DNA of 64,000 nucleotides from Clostridiaceae bacterium (lineage in GTDB: Bacteria > Bacillota > Clostridia > Saccharofermentanales > Saccharofermentanaceae). Position numbers and translations under genes: made by a program. The DNA lies in contig JAAYCT010000030.1 of NCBI GenBank assembly GCA_012729635.1, positions 20,930 to 84,929 of the forward strand, given 5' to 3'. The notes beneath the pieces are model-generated. The model worked only from the letters and a program-made list of their open reading frames with translations. It was not told the origin of the DNA and did not search any database. This document shows positions 51,670 through 60,534 of this stretch, in pieces (positions within the stretch are counted from its first letter, which is position 1; each line of letters opens with the position of its first letter).

Positions 51670-54285
51670 ATGTCGATGAAACTGGCGTTTTCCACGCTCG
51701 GATGTCCGGACTGGACCTGGAGCGAAATCTATTCGATGGCCCATGATCTCGAATATTCCGGCATTGAGATCAGAGGTCTCGGCGATGAAATTATGGCTTC
51801 GCGCGCACGCCCCTTTTTGCCGGAGGAAATCGACAATACGGTAGCCGATCTTCAGAAACTGTCTCTTTCGATTCCCTGCTTTTCGTCGGATTGCGTTCTT
51901 TCCGCCCCGGGCGGCGCGGAGGCTGCGAAAGCGGAAATTGGCGAGTACATCGATTTGGCGGATCGCGTCGGTGCCCAATATATAAGGGTTTTGGCGGACG
52001 CTCATCCGGCTCCGGAAGGACCGGTCGATGATGATGCCGTCGTCTCCGTTCTTCGGATACTTGCCGGGCTTGCCGAAAAAAAGGGCATCATCCTGCTTGT
52101 GGAGACAAACGGTGTCTATGCGGATACCCTCCGTCTCGCGAAACTTCTCAAGGCTGTGAACAGCCCCTATGTAAAGGCTCTTTGGGATGTTCATCACCCG
52201 TTTCGTTTTTTTGACGAAACCCCGATCGAAACATGGAAGAACATCGGAGATCAGGTTCGCTATATTCACGTCAAGGATTCGGTACTCGACGATCAAGGGA
52301 AGGTAACCTACCGGCTTCCGGGATACGGAGATGTACCGTTACGCGAGTTATTTACTCTTTTGCGCGATAAACAGTACGACGGGTTTGTTTCCCTGGAGTG
52401 GGTTAAGCGCTGGTCGACCGAGATCGAGGATCCGGCGATTGTGTTTCCGTTTTTCGTTCATTTTGTTCGTCAATGGGAAAAATCGATGATCGAGACTCAG
52501 GCGGACGAAGCTGCCGCAGGCAGTTCCGCAATCCTTCCGACCGGGCTCGCCGGAAAAGAAACGGAATCGGTTCCCGCAATCAGTTGTTTTGTACCACGAG
52601 AGTACGGAGAACGGCTTTTCGAAAAGGATATCCTGATCGACATGACATTCAGCGATCTTCTTGACGAAGTCGCGTCCCGATTTCCGGACCAATGCGCATT
52701 TGCGTATACAACAAGAAATTATTCGCGAAATTACGCACAATTTCGTGAAGAGGTTGATCGGGTTGCCCGTATGTTCATCGCGATGGGTGTCGGAAAGGGA
52801 GACCATGTTGCGATCTGGGCAACCAATTATCCGCACTGGTTTCTGACCTTCTGGGCGGCCGTTCGCATCGGAGCGGTGTTGGTAACGGTAAACACATCGT
52901 ATAAAATTCACGAGGCGGAGTATTTGCTTCGCCAGTCGGATACGCATACGCTGGTTATGATCGACGGATATAAGGATTCGGACTATATTTCGATCATCAA
53001 GGAGATTTGTCCGGAATTGAAAAGTTGCGAGCCCGGGCGACTTCAATCCGAACGTCTGCCGGTCCTTCGAAATATCATTACCATCGATTCGAAGCAGGCG
53101 GGATGTTTCCTTTGGGACGAAGCGATGAGTCTTGCCGAGAGCGTTCCGGAGTCGCTGCTTTCACAGATGGCTGCCGATACGAAGCCGGACGAGGTCTGTA
53201 ACATGCAATATACCTCGGGAACCACCGGTTTTCCGAAGGGCGTTATGCTTACACACAACAACGTGATCAATAACGGGAAATGTATCGGCGATTGTATGGA
53301 CTTCACGACCGCGGACCGTCTGTTGATCCAGGTGCCGATGTTTCACTGTTTCGGCATGGTATTGGCGATGATCGCCTCGGTGACCCACGGCACAACGATG
53401 GTACCGATCGAATATTTTCAGCCGGCCAAGACACTCGCGGCAATCAATCTTCGGAAAATAACGGCGATGCACGGCGTTCCGACGATGTTTATCGCTCTGC
53501 TGGAGCACGCGGATTTTGTAAAAACCGATTTTTCGTATATGAGAACCGGAATAATGGCCGGGTCGCCCTGTCCCATCCCTGTAATGGAGGCGGTGCTCGA
53601 GAAGATGAATATGACCGACATTACGATTGTTTTCGGGCAGACGGAGAGCTCCCCGGGTTGTACGCAGAGCCGTGTCGGAGATCCGATCGAAGTGCGCGTC
53701 GCAACCGTCGGCCGTCCGCTTCCCGGCGTCGAATGTAAAATTGTCGATCCCGCAACCAACACGGACCTTCCCGACAACGTTCCCGGCGAGTTTGTCGCGC
53801 GGGGGTATAACATCATGAAGGGGTACTATAAGATGCCGGAGGCGACCAAAGCCGCAATCGACGAAGAGGGGTGGCTTCATACCGGAGATCTTGCCATCCG
53901 GACGCCCGAGGGCAACTACAAAATAACCGGCCGGATTAAGGATATGATCATTCGCGGCGGTGAGAATATTTATCCGAAGGAAATCGAGGAATTTCTGTAT
54001 ACCCATAAGAAGGTGCGTGACGTGCAGGTCATCGGTGTCCCGGACCGCACCTACGGCGAAGAGATTATGGCCTGTGTTATTCTTAAGGAGGGTGAAACTG
54101 CGACCGAAGAAGAATTGAAGGAATACGTCCGATCGCATATGGCCAAGCACAAGACACCCAAATATATTCGTTTCGTCGATCAGTTCCCGATGAACGCCGC
54201 CGGGAAAATCATGAAGTATAAAATGCGTGAAGAAGCGATCAAAGTTTTGGGACTTCAAGCGGACGCAAGCATCGAGACGGCATAG
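51670..54285 (+). CDS. Fusion of a sugar-isomerase-like TIM barrel and an acyl-CoA synthetase
   Basis: An 871-residue two-enzyme protein. Residues ~1-275 form an AP-endonuclease-2/xylose-isomerase-like barrel: LAFSTLGCPDW, YSGIEIRGLGDE, ILLVETNGVYADT, ALWDVHHPFRF, YIHVKDSVL and VSLEWVKRW carry the usual metal-site His, Glu and Asp positions. After a linker of about 30 residues, residues ~310-871 are an ANL-family ligase: S516 starts the phosphate loop SGTTGFPKGVMLTH, with VFGQTESSP, GWLHTGDLA, GRIKDMIIRGGENIYPKEIEE and the catalytic lysine in NAAGKIMKYKMR. It would activate a carboxylic acid as acyl-CoA. The joint is in frame with no stop or repeat start site between, so a true fusion is likely. 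The ATG has CGGAGG upstream. Confidence 0.9.
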   Translation: MSMKLAFSTLGCPDWTWSEIYSMAHDLEYSGIEIRGLGDEIMASRARPFLPEEIDNTVADLQKLSLSIPCFSSDCVLSAPGGAEAAKAEIGEYIDLADRVGAQYIRVLADAHPAPEGPVDDDAVVSVLRILAGLAEKKGIILLVETNGVYADTLRLAKLLKAVNSPYVKALWDVHHPFRFFDETPIETWKNIGDQVRYIHVKDSVLDDQGKVTYRLPGYGDVPLRELFTLLRDKQYDGFVSLEWVKRWSTEIEDPAIVFPFFVHFVRQWEKSMIETQADEAAAGSSAILPTGLAGKETESVPAISCFVPREYGERLFEKDILIDMTFSDLLDEVASRFPDQCAFAYTTRNYSRNYAQFREEVDRVARMFIAMGVGKGDHVAIWATNYPHWFLTFWAAVRIGAVLVTVNTSYKIHEAEYLLRQSDTHTLVMIDGYKDSDYISIIKEICPELKSCEPGRLQSERLPVLRNIITIDSKQAGCFLWDEAMSLAESVPESLLSQMAADTKPDEVCNMQYTSGTTGFPKGVMLTHNNVINNGKCIGDCMDFTTADRLLIQVPMFHCFGMVLAMIASVTHGTTMVPIEYFQPAKTLAAINLRKITAMHGVPTMFIALLEHADFVKTDFSYMRTGIMAGSPCPIPVMEAVLEKMNMTDITIVFGQTESSPGCTQSRVGDPIEVRVATVGRPLPGVECKIVDPATNTDLPDNVPGEFVARGYNIMKGYYKMPEATKAAIDEEGWLHTGDLAIRTPEGNYKITGRIKDMIIRGGENIYPKEIEEFLYTHKKVRDVQVIGVPDRTYGEEIMACVILKEGETATEEELKEYVRSHMAKHKTPKYIRFVDQFPMNAAGKIMKYKMREEAIKVLGLQADASIETA

Positions 54286-54346
54286 ACGCAGGGTTACTTG
54301 TGTTTTGACCGGAAAATAAAGACGTATCCCGGAGGAATGGTATCAA

Positions 54347-55384
54347 ATGTCTGACCATCCGAAAAAAAACGACAAGGCCACCAGTCTGCCTTTACTCATC
54401 ATGAGCGCCATCACCGCGACGCTTTTTGTTTCGGTGGTCGTCGTTCTTCTGTATGTTTATGTGTTCTCCGATCGTTCCGATATCCGGCTGAAGGAGAGCA
54501 CCTTTTCGAGGGAATCCGCCTCGGAAATCGGGCAGTTAACAGAATCCGCCCGGGACGAGGAATCGGAAAGTTATATGGAGTCACTCGAAACCGTCGATTC
54601 CTCGTCCGATTCCACGGAAACCGAATCAAACGGGAGCGATGAAACATCCGCCGCAAGCGGATCGATCCCGACAACCACCGAAAATGTATTGACCGTCACT
54701 CCTGTCCCGTCCCCGACGAAAGCTCCGACATCCGCGCCTACCGGTCCGGTCTGGTATGACGGTTTTGTCGATCCCCGCACCGTGGATTATGAGATCATAT
54801 CCAATCCGGGCGATCTGACCGTGCTGATTAACAAATACTACGCGGTTCCGGAAGAATATGTGCCCGAACTGGTAACGGCCGCCTCTTCATATAAAGACCA
54901 GAAGCTCCGCCCGGAAGCCAACGAAGCCTGGGATCTGATGCGCGCGGCTTGTTATGAGGATACGGGAAAAACGCTATACTTAACCGCCGGATACAGCACG
55001 TTCGAGCAAAGATTGGCTCTTTTTGAAGGTGCGCTTAAAAATGTTCGGGACGGGGAACCCGGGTTTACGATGAAACGAGTCGTGTCCAAGTATGCCTATC
55101 CCGGACGCTCGGAACACAACGTCGGTCTGGCTTTGGATATCCGCGAAAAAAACGATTCCGCGATCAGTAGTAATTTTCTGAATACTCCCGCCGGAAAATG
55201 GATGGCCGAACATGCGCACGAATACGGTTTTATCCTCCGGTACCCGCAAGGGAAGGGTCACATTACCGGCTATGATTTTGAAGCCTGGCATTTCCGATAT
55301 CTCGGGGTTGATCTCGCGACAACACTTTATGAGTCGGGGCAGACTCTGGAAGAATACTATGGAAAAGAGCAAGTACTGCCTTAG
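54347..55384 (+). CDS. M15-family D-alanyl-D-alanine carboxypeptidase, membrane-anchored
   Basis: A 345-residue VanY/DacB-like zinc peptidase that trims stem-peptide D-alanine outside the cell. One membrane helix (~15-40), a Ser/Thr/Glu/Pro linker (~45-135), then the catalytic domain. Zinc ligands are H257 and D264 in SEHNVGLALDI and H315 in EAWHFRY; E312 is the catalytic base. The segment VWYDGFVDPRTVDYEI before the domain is repeated in the convergent paralogue. A ribosome site (CGGAGG) lies at a somewhat long distance before the ATG. It follows the fusion ligase gene and converges with its paralogue. Confidence 0.92.
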   Translation: MSDHPKKNDKATSLPLLIMSAITATLFVSVVVVLLYVYVFSDRSDIRLKESTFSRESASEIGQLTESARDEESESYMESLETVDSSSDSTETESNGSDETSAASGSIPTTTENVLTVTPVPSPTKAPTSAPTGPVWYDGFVDPRTVDYEIISNPGDLTVLINKYYAVPEEYVPELVTAASSYKDQKLRPEANEAWDLMRAACYEDTGKTLYLTAGYSTFEQRLALFEGALKNVRDGEPGFTMKRVVSKYAYPGRSEHNVGLALDIREKNDSAISSNFLNTPAGKWMAEHAHEYGFILRYPQGKGHITGYDFEAWHFRYLGVDLATTLYESGQTLEEYYGKEQVLP

Positions 55385-55468
55385 CGTTTCACTGTTTTCG
55401 AAAAGAATCGATCCGGCGGATCGTGCATGCTGTTTTTTATAAGACGGAATGTGAGTCAATAAGATGAC

Positions 55469-56356
55469 TTAATCGTCCTCGGGCAAAACCTGTTCTTTTC
55501 CGTAGTATTCTTCCAGGGTTTGTCCGTTTTCGTAGAGCGTCGTTGCCAACTCGGCTCCGACGTAACGGAAATGCCAGGCTTCGTATCCGTAACCGGTTAT
55601 ATGACCCTTTTCACGGGGATAACGCAAAATAAAGCCGTATTCGTGTCCGTGCTCTGCCACCCATTTCCCGGCCGTGGTCTCCATAAAGCCATCTCTGATT
55701 TCGGGATCCGATGCAATGTTGATATCCAATGCCAGTCCGAGCGGGTGCTCCGATCTGCCCGGATAAGCGTTCTTTTTTACCGCAAACGCAAGCCCGTTTC
55801 TTTCAATTCCGTTTGAAAAACTGTATGCCTGTGCCTGGTAGGATCGATATCCGGAAATCAGATACAAATTCTGTCCGCACTCCTCGAGACACGCGGCATG
55901 CATCAAATCCCAGGCATCCGAAGCTTCCGGCCGCAGCTGTTGACCTGCCGAGTGCTTGGCCGTAACCAGCTCGGGCACGTAATCCTCGGGCATGGCAAAA
56001 TACTTGTTAATCAGAACGGTAATATCTTCGGGATTCGTAACGATTTCCGCCCGAACGGTTCGCGGATCCGCATAACCGTCATACCAAACGGGATTTTCGG
56101 TTTGCGGCTCAATATAATCCGGAATCGGTGTCGGAGACGGAGTGGGTGTCGGTGTCGGTGTCGGACTGGGTGTCGGAGTAGGTGTCGGCGTCGGCAGCGG
56201 AGTCGGAGTAATTTTCGGAATCGTAATTTCCTGTCCCAGAGACGGGGGTGCGGAAACCGAAGAAGAAAACAGGGGTTTTTCAAAGGAACAGGAAGCGAGA
56301 AAAACTCCGATACACAATAGGAGAAGGACAAAGGATGCTGTTTTTTGTTTACACAT
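55469..56356 (-). CDS. M15-family D-alanyl-D-alanine carboxypeptidase, lipoprotein paralogue
   Basis: A 295-residue lipoprotein version of the same enzyme: signal segment ending FLASC, a low-complexity Pro-Thr linker (~50-85, repeats of PTPT and PSPT coded by the GGTGTCG-type repeats near 56140-56210), then the catalytic domain. Zinc ligands are H204 and D211 in SEHPLGLALDI and H262 in EAWHFRY; E259 is the base. The end, GQTLEEYYGKEQVLP, is identical to that of the convergent gene. The ATG at 56356 has GCGGAGA upstream. The paralogues differ mainly in how they are held at the surface. Confidence 0.92.
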   Translation of the reverse strand: MCKQKTASFVLLLLCIGVFLASCSFEKPLFSSSVSAPPSLGQEITIPKITPTPLPTPTPTPTPSPTPTPTPTPSPTPIPDYIEPQTENPVWYDGYADPRTVRAEIVTNPEDITVLINKYFAMPEDYVPELVTAKHSAGQQLRPEASDAWDLMHAACLEECGQNLYLISGYRSYQAQAYSFSNGIERNGLAFAVKKNAYPGRSEHPLGLALDINIASDPEIRDGFMETTAGKWVAEHGHEYGFILRYPREKGHITGYGYEAWHFRYVGAELATTLYENGQTLEEYYGKEQVLPEDD

Positions 56357-56475
56357 AATATCTCCGCAAAATACATTATTATTCAAGTCACGAATCAGTA
56401 TACTGTATTCCTGCCGTTTTTCCAATAACGGATTACTTGACATACCGGCAGGGGCGTGACTATAATCAAGACAAC

Positions 56476-56592
56476 TTCGGGGCGGGGCGTGATTCCCCAC
56501 CGGCGGTGAAGCGACAGTGTCGATAAGCCCGCGAGCAAATGCAGAACCGGTTTGAATCCGGTGCCGACGGTATAGTCCGGATGATAGAAGTA
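56476..56592 (+). promoter_or_regulatory. FMN riboswitch (RFN element)
   Basis: The conserved ends and internal boxes of the RFN aptamer are present: GGGGCGGGGCGTGATTCCCC and ACCGGCGGT at the start, GATAAGCCCGCGAGC in the middle, AATCCGGTGCCGACGG, and TAGTCCGGATGATAGAAG at the end. It binds FMN and lies directly before ribU. Confidence 0.95.
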
Positions 56593-56635
56593 CACATAAA
56601 GATCGGCATGCGAGCCGTTCTCGTCGTTCTTCATT

Positions 56636-56664
56636 ATCTCCCGAATGGTACGGGAGATTTTTTT
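56636..56664 (+). terminator. Riboswitch-controlled terminator
   Basis: ATCTCCCG, loop AATGGTA, CGGGAGAT, then seven T residues, between the FMN aptamer and the ribU ribosome site. FMN binding should favour this hairpin and stop transcription. Confidence 0.9.
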
Positions 56665-56680
56665 ATCGGAGGAGAATGGA

Positions 56681-57391
56681 ATGAATAATGATTTGACTCA
56701 GCGACCGGAAAAACTTGAAGATCAGAGAACAAAAAATGCGCGGATGACCCGAAAATTGGCCGTTCTGGGTATTCTTACGGCAATGTCGGCGTTATTGATG
56801 TACCTGGAGGTATCCTTGCCCCTGATGCCGGCTTTTTTGAAGTTTGATTTGAGCGAGCTGCCGGTCATGATCGGGGCGTTCGCATACGGGCCGGTCAGTG
56901 CTATCGCAATCGAGCTGGTGAAAAATTTGATTCATCTTCCGAATTCCTCAACGGCCGGTGTGGGTCAATTGGCCAATTTTGCCGCCGGCGTTCTTTTCGC
57001 GGGAAGTGCGGGCTTGGTTTACCGCTTCATTAAAACAAGAAAGGGTGCGGTGTTATCGTTAATCATCGGAACGCTGGTGATGACGTTCGGAACCTCGTTT
57101 CTGAATTATTTCGTGTTCTTGTATCTGTACGGATTATGGGCGGGGATTCCCATGGAGACGATTGTCGGGATGGCGACGGAGATGAATCCCAAGGTAGCGG
57201 ACAGGGAAACACTGATTCTGTGGGCATTTGTTCCGTTTAATCTGTTTAAGGGAGCCGTGATATCCGCTTTGACATACATTGTTTATAAGCCGATATCTAT
57301 GTTTATACATAAATCGCCCTCCGTTTGCCAAACGAAGAGCGACGAAACAGAAGTAGATGCGGCCGAAATATCGGAATCGGATCGTCAATAA
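56681..57391 (+). CDS. ribU: Riboflavin ECF transporter substrate-binding subunit RibU
   Basis: A 236-residue six-helix S component that binds riboflavin and works with a shared energy-coupling module (EcfA, EcfA', EcfT) encoded elsewhere. Family stretches are LAVLGILTAMSALLMYLEVSLPLMP, LKFDLSELPVMIGAFAYGP and ELVKNLIHLPNSST, and the C-terminal tail is charged. A GGAGGAG site precedes the ATG. The FMN riboswitch and terminator just upstream confirm the substrate: high FMN turns the gene off. No riboflavin synthesis genes are in the window. Confidence 0.96.
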   Translation: MNNDLTQRPEKLEDQRTKNARMTRKLAVLGILTAMSALLMYLEVSLPLMPAFLKFDLSELPVMIGAFAYGPVSAIAIELVKNLIHLPNSSTAGVGQLANFAAGVLFAGSAGLVYRFIKTRKGAVLSLIIGTLVMTFGTSFLNYFVFLYLYGLWAGIPMETIVGMATEMNPKVADRETLILWAFVPFNLFKGAVISALTYIVYKPISMFIHKSPSVCQTKSDETEVDAAEISESDRQ

Positions 57392-57451
57392 GCCTTTACC
57401 GGGTCGGATTCGGTTGCGTTCGCATTCCGGTCATTCGAAGAAATCCGGATA

Positions 57452-57646
57452 TTACCTGCCCTGCCGCCGGGTGTTTTTTTGAGCATCCATTCCCGCATTG
57501 CAGGAATAGGAGCAGGATCCGCAACCGCCGGAGCATCCGGTCGATTTCTTCTTTTTGGAGTCGCGTATCGAAAAAAACAGCACCGCGACCACCAGAAGGC
57601 CGACAGCCGCCAATATCAAGTAATCCAGCCAAATTAAACCGCCCAT
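57452..57646 (-). CDS. FeoB-associated Cys-rich membrane protein
   Basis: A 64-residue membrane peptide with one N-terminal helix (LIWLDYLILAAVGLLVVAVLFF), a basic stretch (RDSKKKK), and a cysteine cluster CSGGCGSCSYSC. This layout is that of the small proteins often coded after feoB. The ATG at 57646 follows GGAGGTG by normal spacing. No feoA or feoB is beside it here, so the link to iron is only by family. Confidence 0.82.
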   Translation of the reverse strand: MGGLIWLDYLILAAVGLLVVAVLFFSIRDSKKKKSTGCSGGCGSCSYSCNAGMDAQKNTRRQGR

Positions 57647-57738
57647 ATGAGACACCTCCGTCCAATTCATTTTGTTTGTGTTAGTCTCATATAACAGTAT
57701 ACCCCGGTCGTTTGATAAAATCAATCCGCAAGACAAAG

Positions 57739-57766
57739 AAAAGGCCGGTCAAACGACCGGCTTTTT
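57739..57766. terminator. Terminator between the Cys-rich gene and padR
   Basis: GCCGGTC, loop AAAC, GACCGGC with A residues before and T residues after, 22 bases from the padR stop; it can act in both directions. Confidence 0.8.
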
Positions 57767-57787
57767 GAGTTAAACCGGAAAGAGCCC

Positions 57788-58126
57788 TTATTTTCCTTTA
57801 TAATGAAGAACCTTCATTACTCCGGATGCCAGACGCTCATACTTCTCGATTTCCGAAGCCGCATAGTCGCGACCCTTTTCGGTAATCCGGTAATAGCGAC
57901 GTCTCCTCTTTAGCCCGACGAGCACATCCTCGGAAGTGACATGACCCGCAGCTTCGAGCCGGTATAACGTTGTGTAAAGCGCACCTTCGGTTAGAGAAAT
58001 ATCTCCGTCGCTTCGACTGCGAATCAGACGAACGAATTGATATCCGTACTGATCTCCTTCCAATAGCAGTTTTAATGCGAGAATTTCAGTTAAACCTCTC
58101 TTCAGAGTAACCAATGTATCGTACAT
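57788..58126 (-). CDS. PadR-family transcriptional regulator
   Basis: A 112-residue winged-helix protein. The segments LTEILALKLLLEGDQYGYQFVRLI and LTEGALYTTLYRLEAAGHVTSE plus RRRYYRITEKGRDYAASEIEKY are typical of PadR proteins, including the wing and the first C-terminal helix. It belongs to the short group (lacks the long dimer domain), often controlling membrane protein operons. AGGAGGT lies before the ATG. Its target is unknown; none of the flanking genes is an obvious partner. Confidence 0.9.
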   Translation of the reverse strand: MYDTLVTLKRGLTEILALKLLLEGDQYGYQFVRLIRSRSDGDISLTEGALYTTLYRLEAAGHVTSEDVLVGLKRRRRYYRITEKGRDYAASEIEKYERLASGVMKVLHYKGK

Positions 58127-58332
58127 GGATGAAACCTCCTAATTACTGTTTCTGATAAAGCCAACAGAGTAATACTATCATTTTTGCCATAAATCTGCAA
58201 GAAAATCATTGATAAAATAAATTGAATTGTCCCAAAAACGTCACAATTAATAACGAAACATGCGGTTTTTTTAAAAATTGATTTCGAGCGGCTCATCATG
58301 TCATCCGATCTTCAAAAAAGAATGGAGAAAAC

Positions 58333-59154
58333 TCAATCGGATCCGCTCAGTCTCGTTGCGAAAAACATCATCCATCGAGTCGGAAGAATTTTAGCCGCAA
58401 CATGAAGTGCTTTTTGAGAAAACCCGTAAACAAGCATCGCTTTCCCTTTTCGTGCGGCTCGGATCGATTTTTCGGCCAGCTTATCCGCCCGGGCGACAAA
58501 CAGACGTTTTATGCCCGAAAAGGAAGCGGAAGGTTTTCCCGTGGCATGAACCAGAAAGTCGGTAGAAACCGGACCGGGACACACCACCGTACAACGGATG
58601 TCCGTATGGATCAGTTCCGCGGAGAGAGCCCGTGAAAAATGAATCAGGAAGGCTTTGCTTGCCGCATACGTCGCAAACCCGGGCTGTGGCAGAAATCCGG
58701 CGCTTGAGGCGATATTTATGATTCTCGGGGCATCCGGTGCATCGGGATTTCTTTTCGATATTCGCATAAACGGAAGACAAAGCGAGCACAGTTGTGCGGC
58801 GGCGGAGCAATTCAACGCAACCATCGCTCGCTGATCCCCGGGGGACTGATGGATAAACCGTCCGATTCGACCGATCCCCGCGCAGTTGACAAGCAGGCCG
58901 ACCGAAGGGTTCTCTCCGGAAAGCGCCGAAGAAATCACATCGAAGGAGTTCGGGTCGGACAGATCCAGAGCGAAAACCGTAAGAAGGTCGGGTCCCAGTT
59001 CTCTTCTTAATCCCTCCAGCCGATCCCGGTTTCTTGCAATGACCCATATTTGATCATAATGAACGGCTACTTGCGAGGTTTGCTCCCGTACGAGTAGGCG
59101 CAGAATCTGTTCTCCGATTCCGGATGACGCTCCGGTTACGATTGCGATCATCAT
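58333..59154 (-). CDS. Short-chain dehydrogenase/reductase
   Basis: A 273-residue classical SDR. The cofactor motif is VTGASSGIGEQIL, the structural NCAGIG is present, and catalytic residues are serine in NIASSAGFLPQ and YxxxK in YAASKAFL. The pattern resembles the YqjQ/DltE-like branch whose substrates are often lipids or sugars, but it cannot be assigned. GGAGGAG lies before the paired ATGs at 59154/59151. It lies next to the amidase gene on the same strand (59 bases apart). Confidence 0.88.
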   Translation of the reverse strand: MMIAIVTGASSGIGEQILRLLVREQTSQVAVHYDQIWVIARNRDRLEGLRRELGPDLLTVFALDLSDPNSFDVISSALSGENPSVGLLVNCAGIGRIGRFIHQSPGDQRAMVALNCSAAAQLCSLCLPFMRISKRNPDAPDAPRIINIASSAGFLPQPGFATYAASKAFLIHFSRALSAELIHTDIRCTVVCPGPVSTDFLVHATGKPSASFSGIKRLFVARADKLAEKSIRAARKGKAMLVYGFSQKALHVAAKILPTRWMMFFATRLSGSD

Positions 59155-59213
59155 ATGATTCTCCTCCAGAGAGATGGTTTGAAATCTTTCCTGCGGGTGA
59201 TGAGCAGTTCCTT

Positions 59214-60359
59214 TTACCTATTATTATAGTAATCTATGCAACCCTGCGCGATTCCGTCCGCCATTTGACGGATAATTTCCTCGTCCGAGAGAAGCCGGCG
59301 ATCCTCTTCGTTGGACACAAAGGACAATTCAAGCATGACGGACGCGAGTCCCTGCTCACGAAGAACGGCAAAATTATCTTCGACCAATTCCCGAAGATTT
59401 GGCTCAAGTTCCGGTACCGCTCCTGTGATTGAGTCATGCAGGAATCGCGCAAGCGCGCGGTTGTTTTCGGGGTCGCGACCGTAATAGTTTTCGCGAACAA
59501 TGTAGTCGGGGTTTGAGTAATAAGGATCATTTTTGATCAGCCGATTCTCGCTCTCGATAATGGATTCGTCCGTCACAAAGTAAACCTGTGTTCCGTGAAG
59601 TCCGGTTTTCGAGTTCCAGTTATTGTGAACGGATATAAATATTATGTCATCAAGACGATATTCAAGCTCCAACAGACGGATCAAATCCTCGCTGAATCCG
59701 CTCCCGACCATCGGCCCCATGCAGCCGGCCGAGATATCCGTGGAATTGACCCGGATTGTATCACGGAGCTCTTCACGGATTCGGGTTTCGAAATCCTCGG
59801 GAACCGATGGAATTCCGTGATCCTTTGCATAGTCCAGGCAATACAGATGAACCATAGCGGGTCGTGCGTAAATGGATAAAAAGGAATCGTCGGTCCGGGT
59901 CATAACCACTTCCGCCCCGAGCTTCTCCAATGCGGTTTTTGCCTCAAAAGCGATCTGAAGGTTAAAGTCTTTCTCTTTATATTCCGGGTTCTCATCCCCC
60001 TCGGGATATACGCAACCGTTATCATATCCGCCGTGCCCCGCATCCAGGATTACGGTTTTCCCGAAAAGCGGCAGTGCAGCGGATGGTTCACTCTTGTTCT
60101 GCTCCGATATCGACGATGACTGTTCAAAAATCGCAGTGACTATCTGTGATGAAGACGCAGGGGAGAATGCACCGAGGGAATTTGCAAAAATGAATCCGGA
60201 AAGAACGATCAGAAGAACGCAGATAACCACAATGGCAACCGCCGTTTGCGTTCTTCGGATTGCGGCGGCTTCTTTCGTTTTTGTACGGGGTTCGTTTCGT
60301 CGGGAACTATGCTCGAGAACGGATTTTTCCTTTTTCGGGAAGTAGGCTTTTCGTCTCAT
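59214..60359 (-). CDS. N-acetylmuramoyl-L-alanine amidase (Amidase_3)
   Basis: A 381-residue cell-wall hydrolase. A basic cytoplasmic tail and one membrane helix (VAIVVICVLLIVLSGFIFA, ~41-59) anchor it; the catalytic zinc domain is at ~100-381. Ligands and base are H109 in VILDAGHGGYDNG, the glutamate that follows, the histidine in FISVHNNWNS, and E in VMLELSFVSNEED. It cuts between MurNAc and L-alanine. An unusual insert of about 60 residues sits between the usual strands (residues ~165-235). AAAGGAG precedes the ATG at 60359. Confidence 0.92.
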   Translation of the reverse strand: MRRKAYFPKKEKSVLEHSSRRNEPRTKTKEAAAIRRTQTAVAIVVICVLLIVLSGFIFANSLGAFSPASSSQIVTAIFEQSSSISEQNKSEPSAALPLFGKTVILDAGHGGYDNGCVYPEGDENPEYKEKDFNLQIAFEAKTALEKLGAEVVMTRTDDSFLSIYARPAMVHLYCLDYAKDHGIPSVPEDFETRIREELRDTIRVNSTDISAGCMGPMVGSGFSEDLIRLLELEYRLDDIIFISVHNNWNSKTGLHGTQVYFVTDESIIESENRLIKNDPYYSNPDYIVRENYYGRDPENNRALARFLHDSITGAVPELEPNLRELVEDNFAVLREQGLASVMLELSFVSNEEDRRLLSDEEIIRQMADGIAQGCIDYYNNR

Positions 60360-60534
60360 CAAATGCTCCTTTGGAATCGAATATTGCGAACAAGGCCATT
60401 ATAACCGTTTTTTATTTTTTGGAGAATATGAAAGCGGATAACGAGTGACCGTTATATGTAAATTTGTATAAATGCATGTTGCGATATCAAATATGACGTG
60501 ATACGATATAGAAAATTATTCAAGGGGCATACTA

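Noticed and set aside
53161..54258. A 365-codon minus-strand open frame
   Set aside because: Antisense to the acyl-CoA synthetase half of the fusion protein; no domain or ribosome site.
56110..56220. Tandem DNA repeat or CRISPR-like array
   Set aside because: The GGTGTCG-type repeats simply encode the Pro-Thr linker of the lipoprotein carboxypeptidase.
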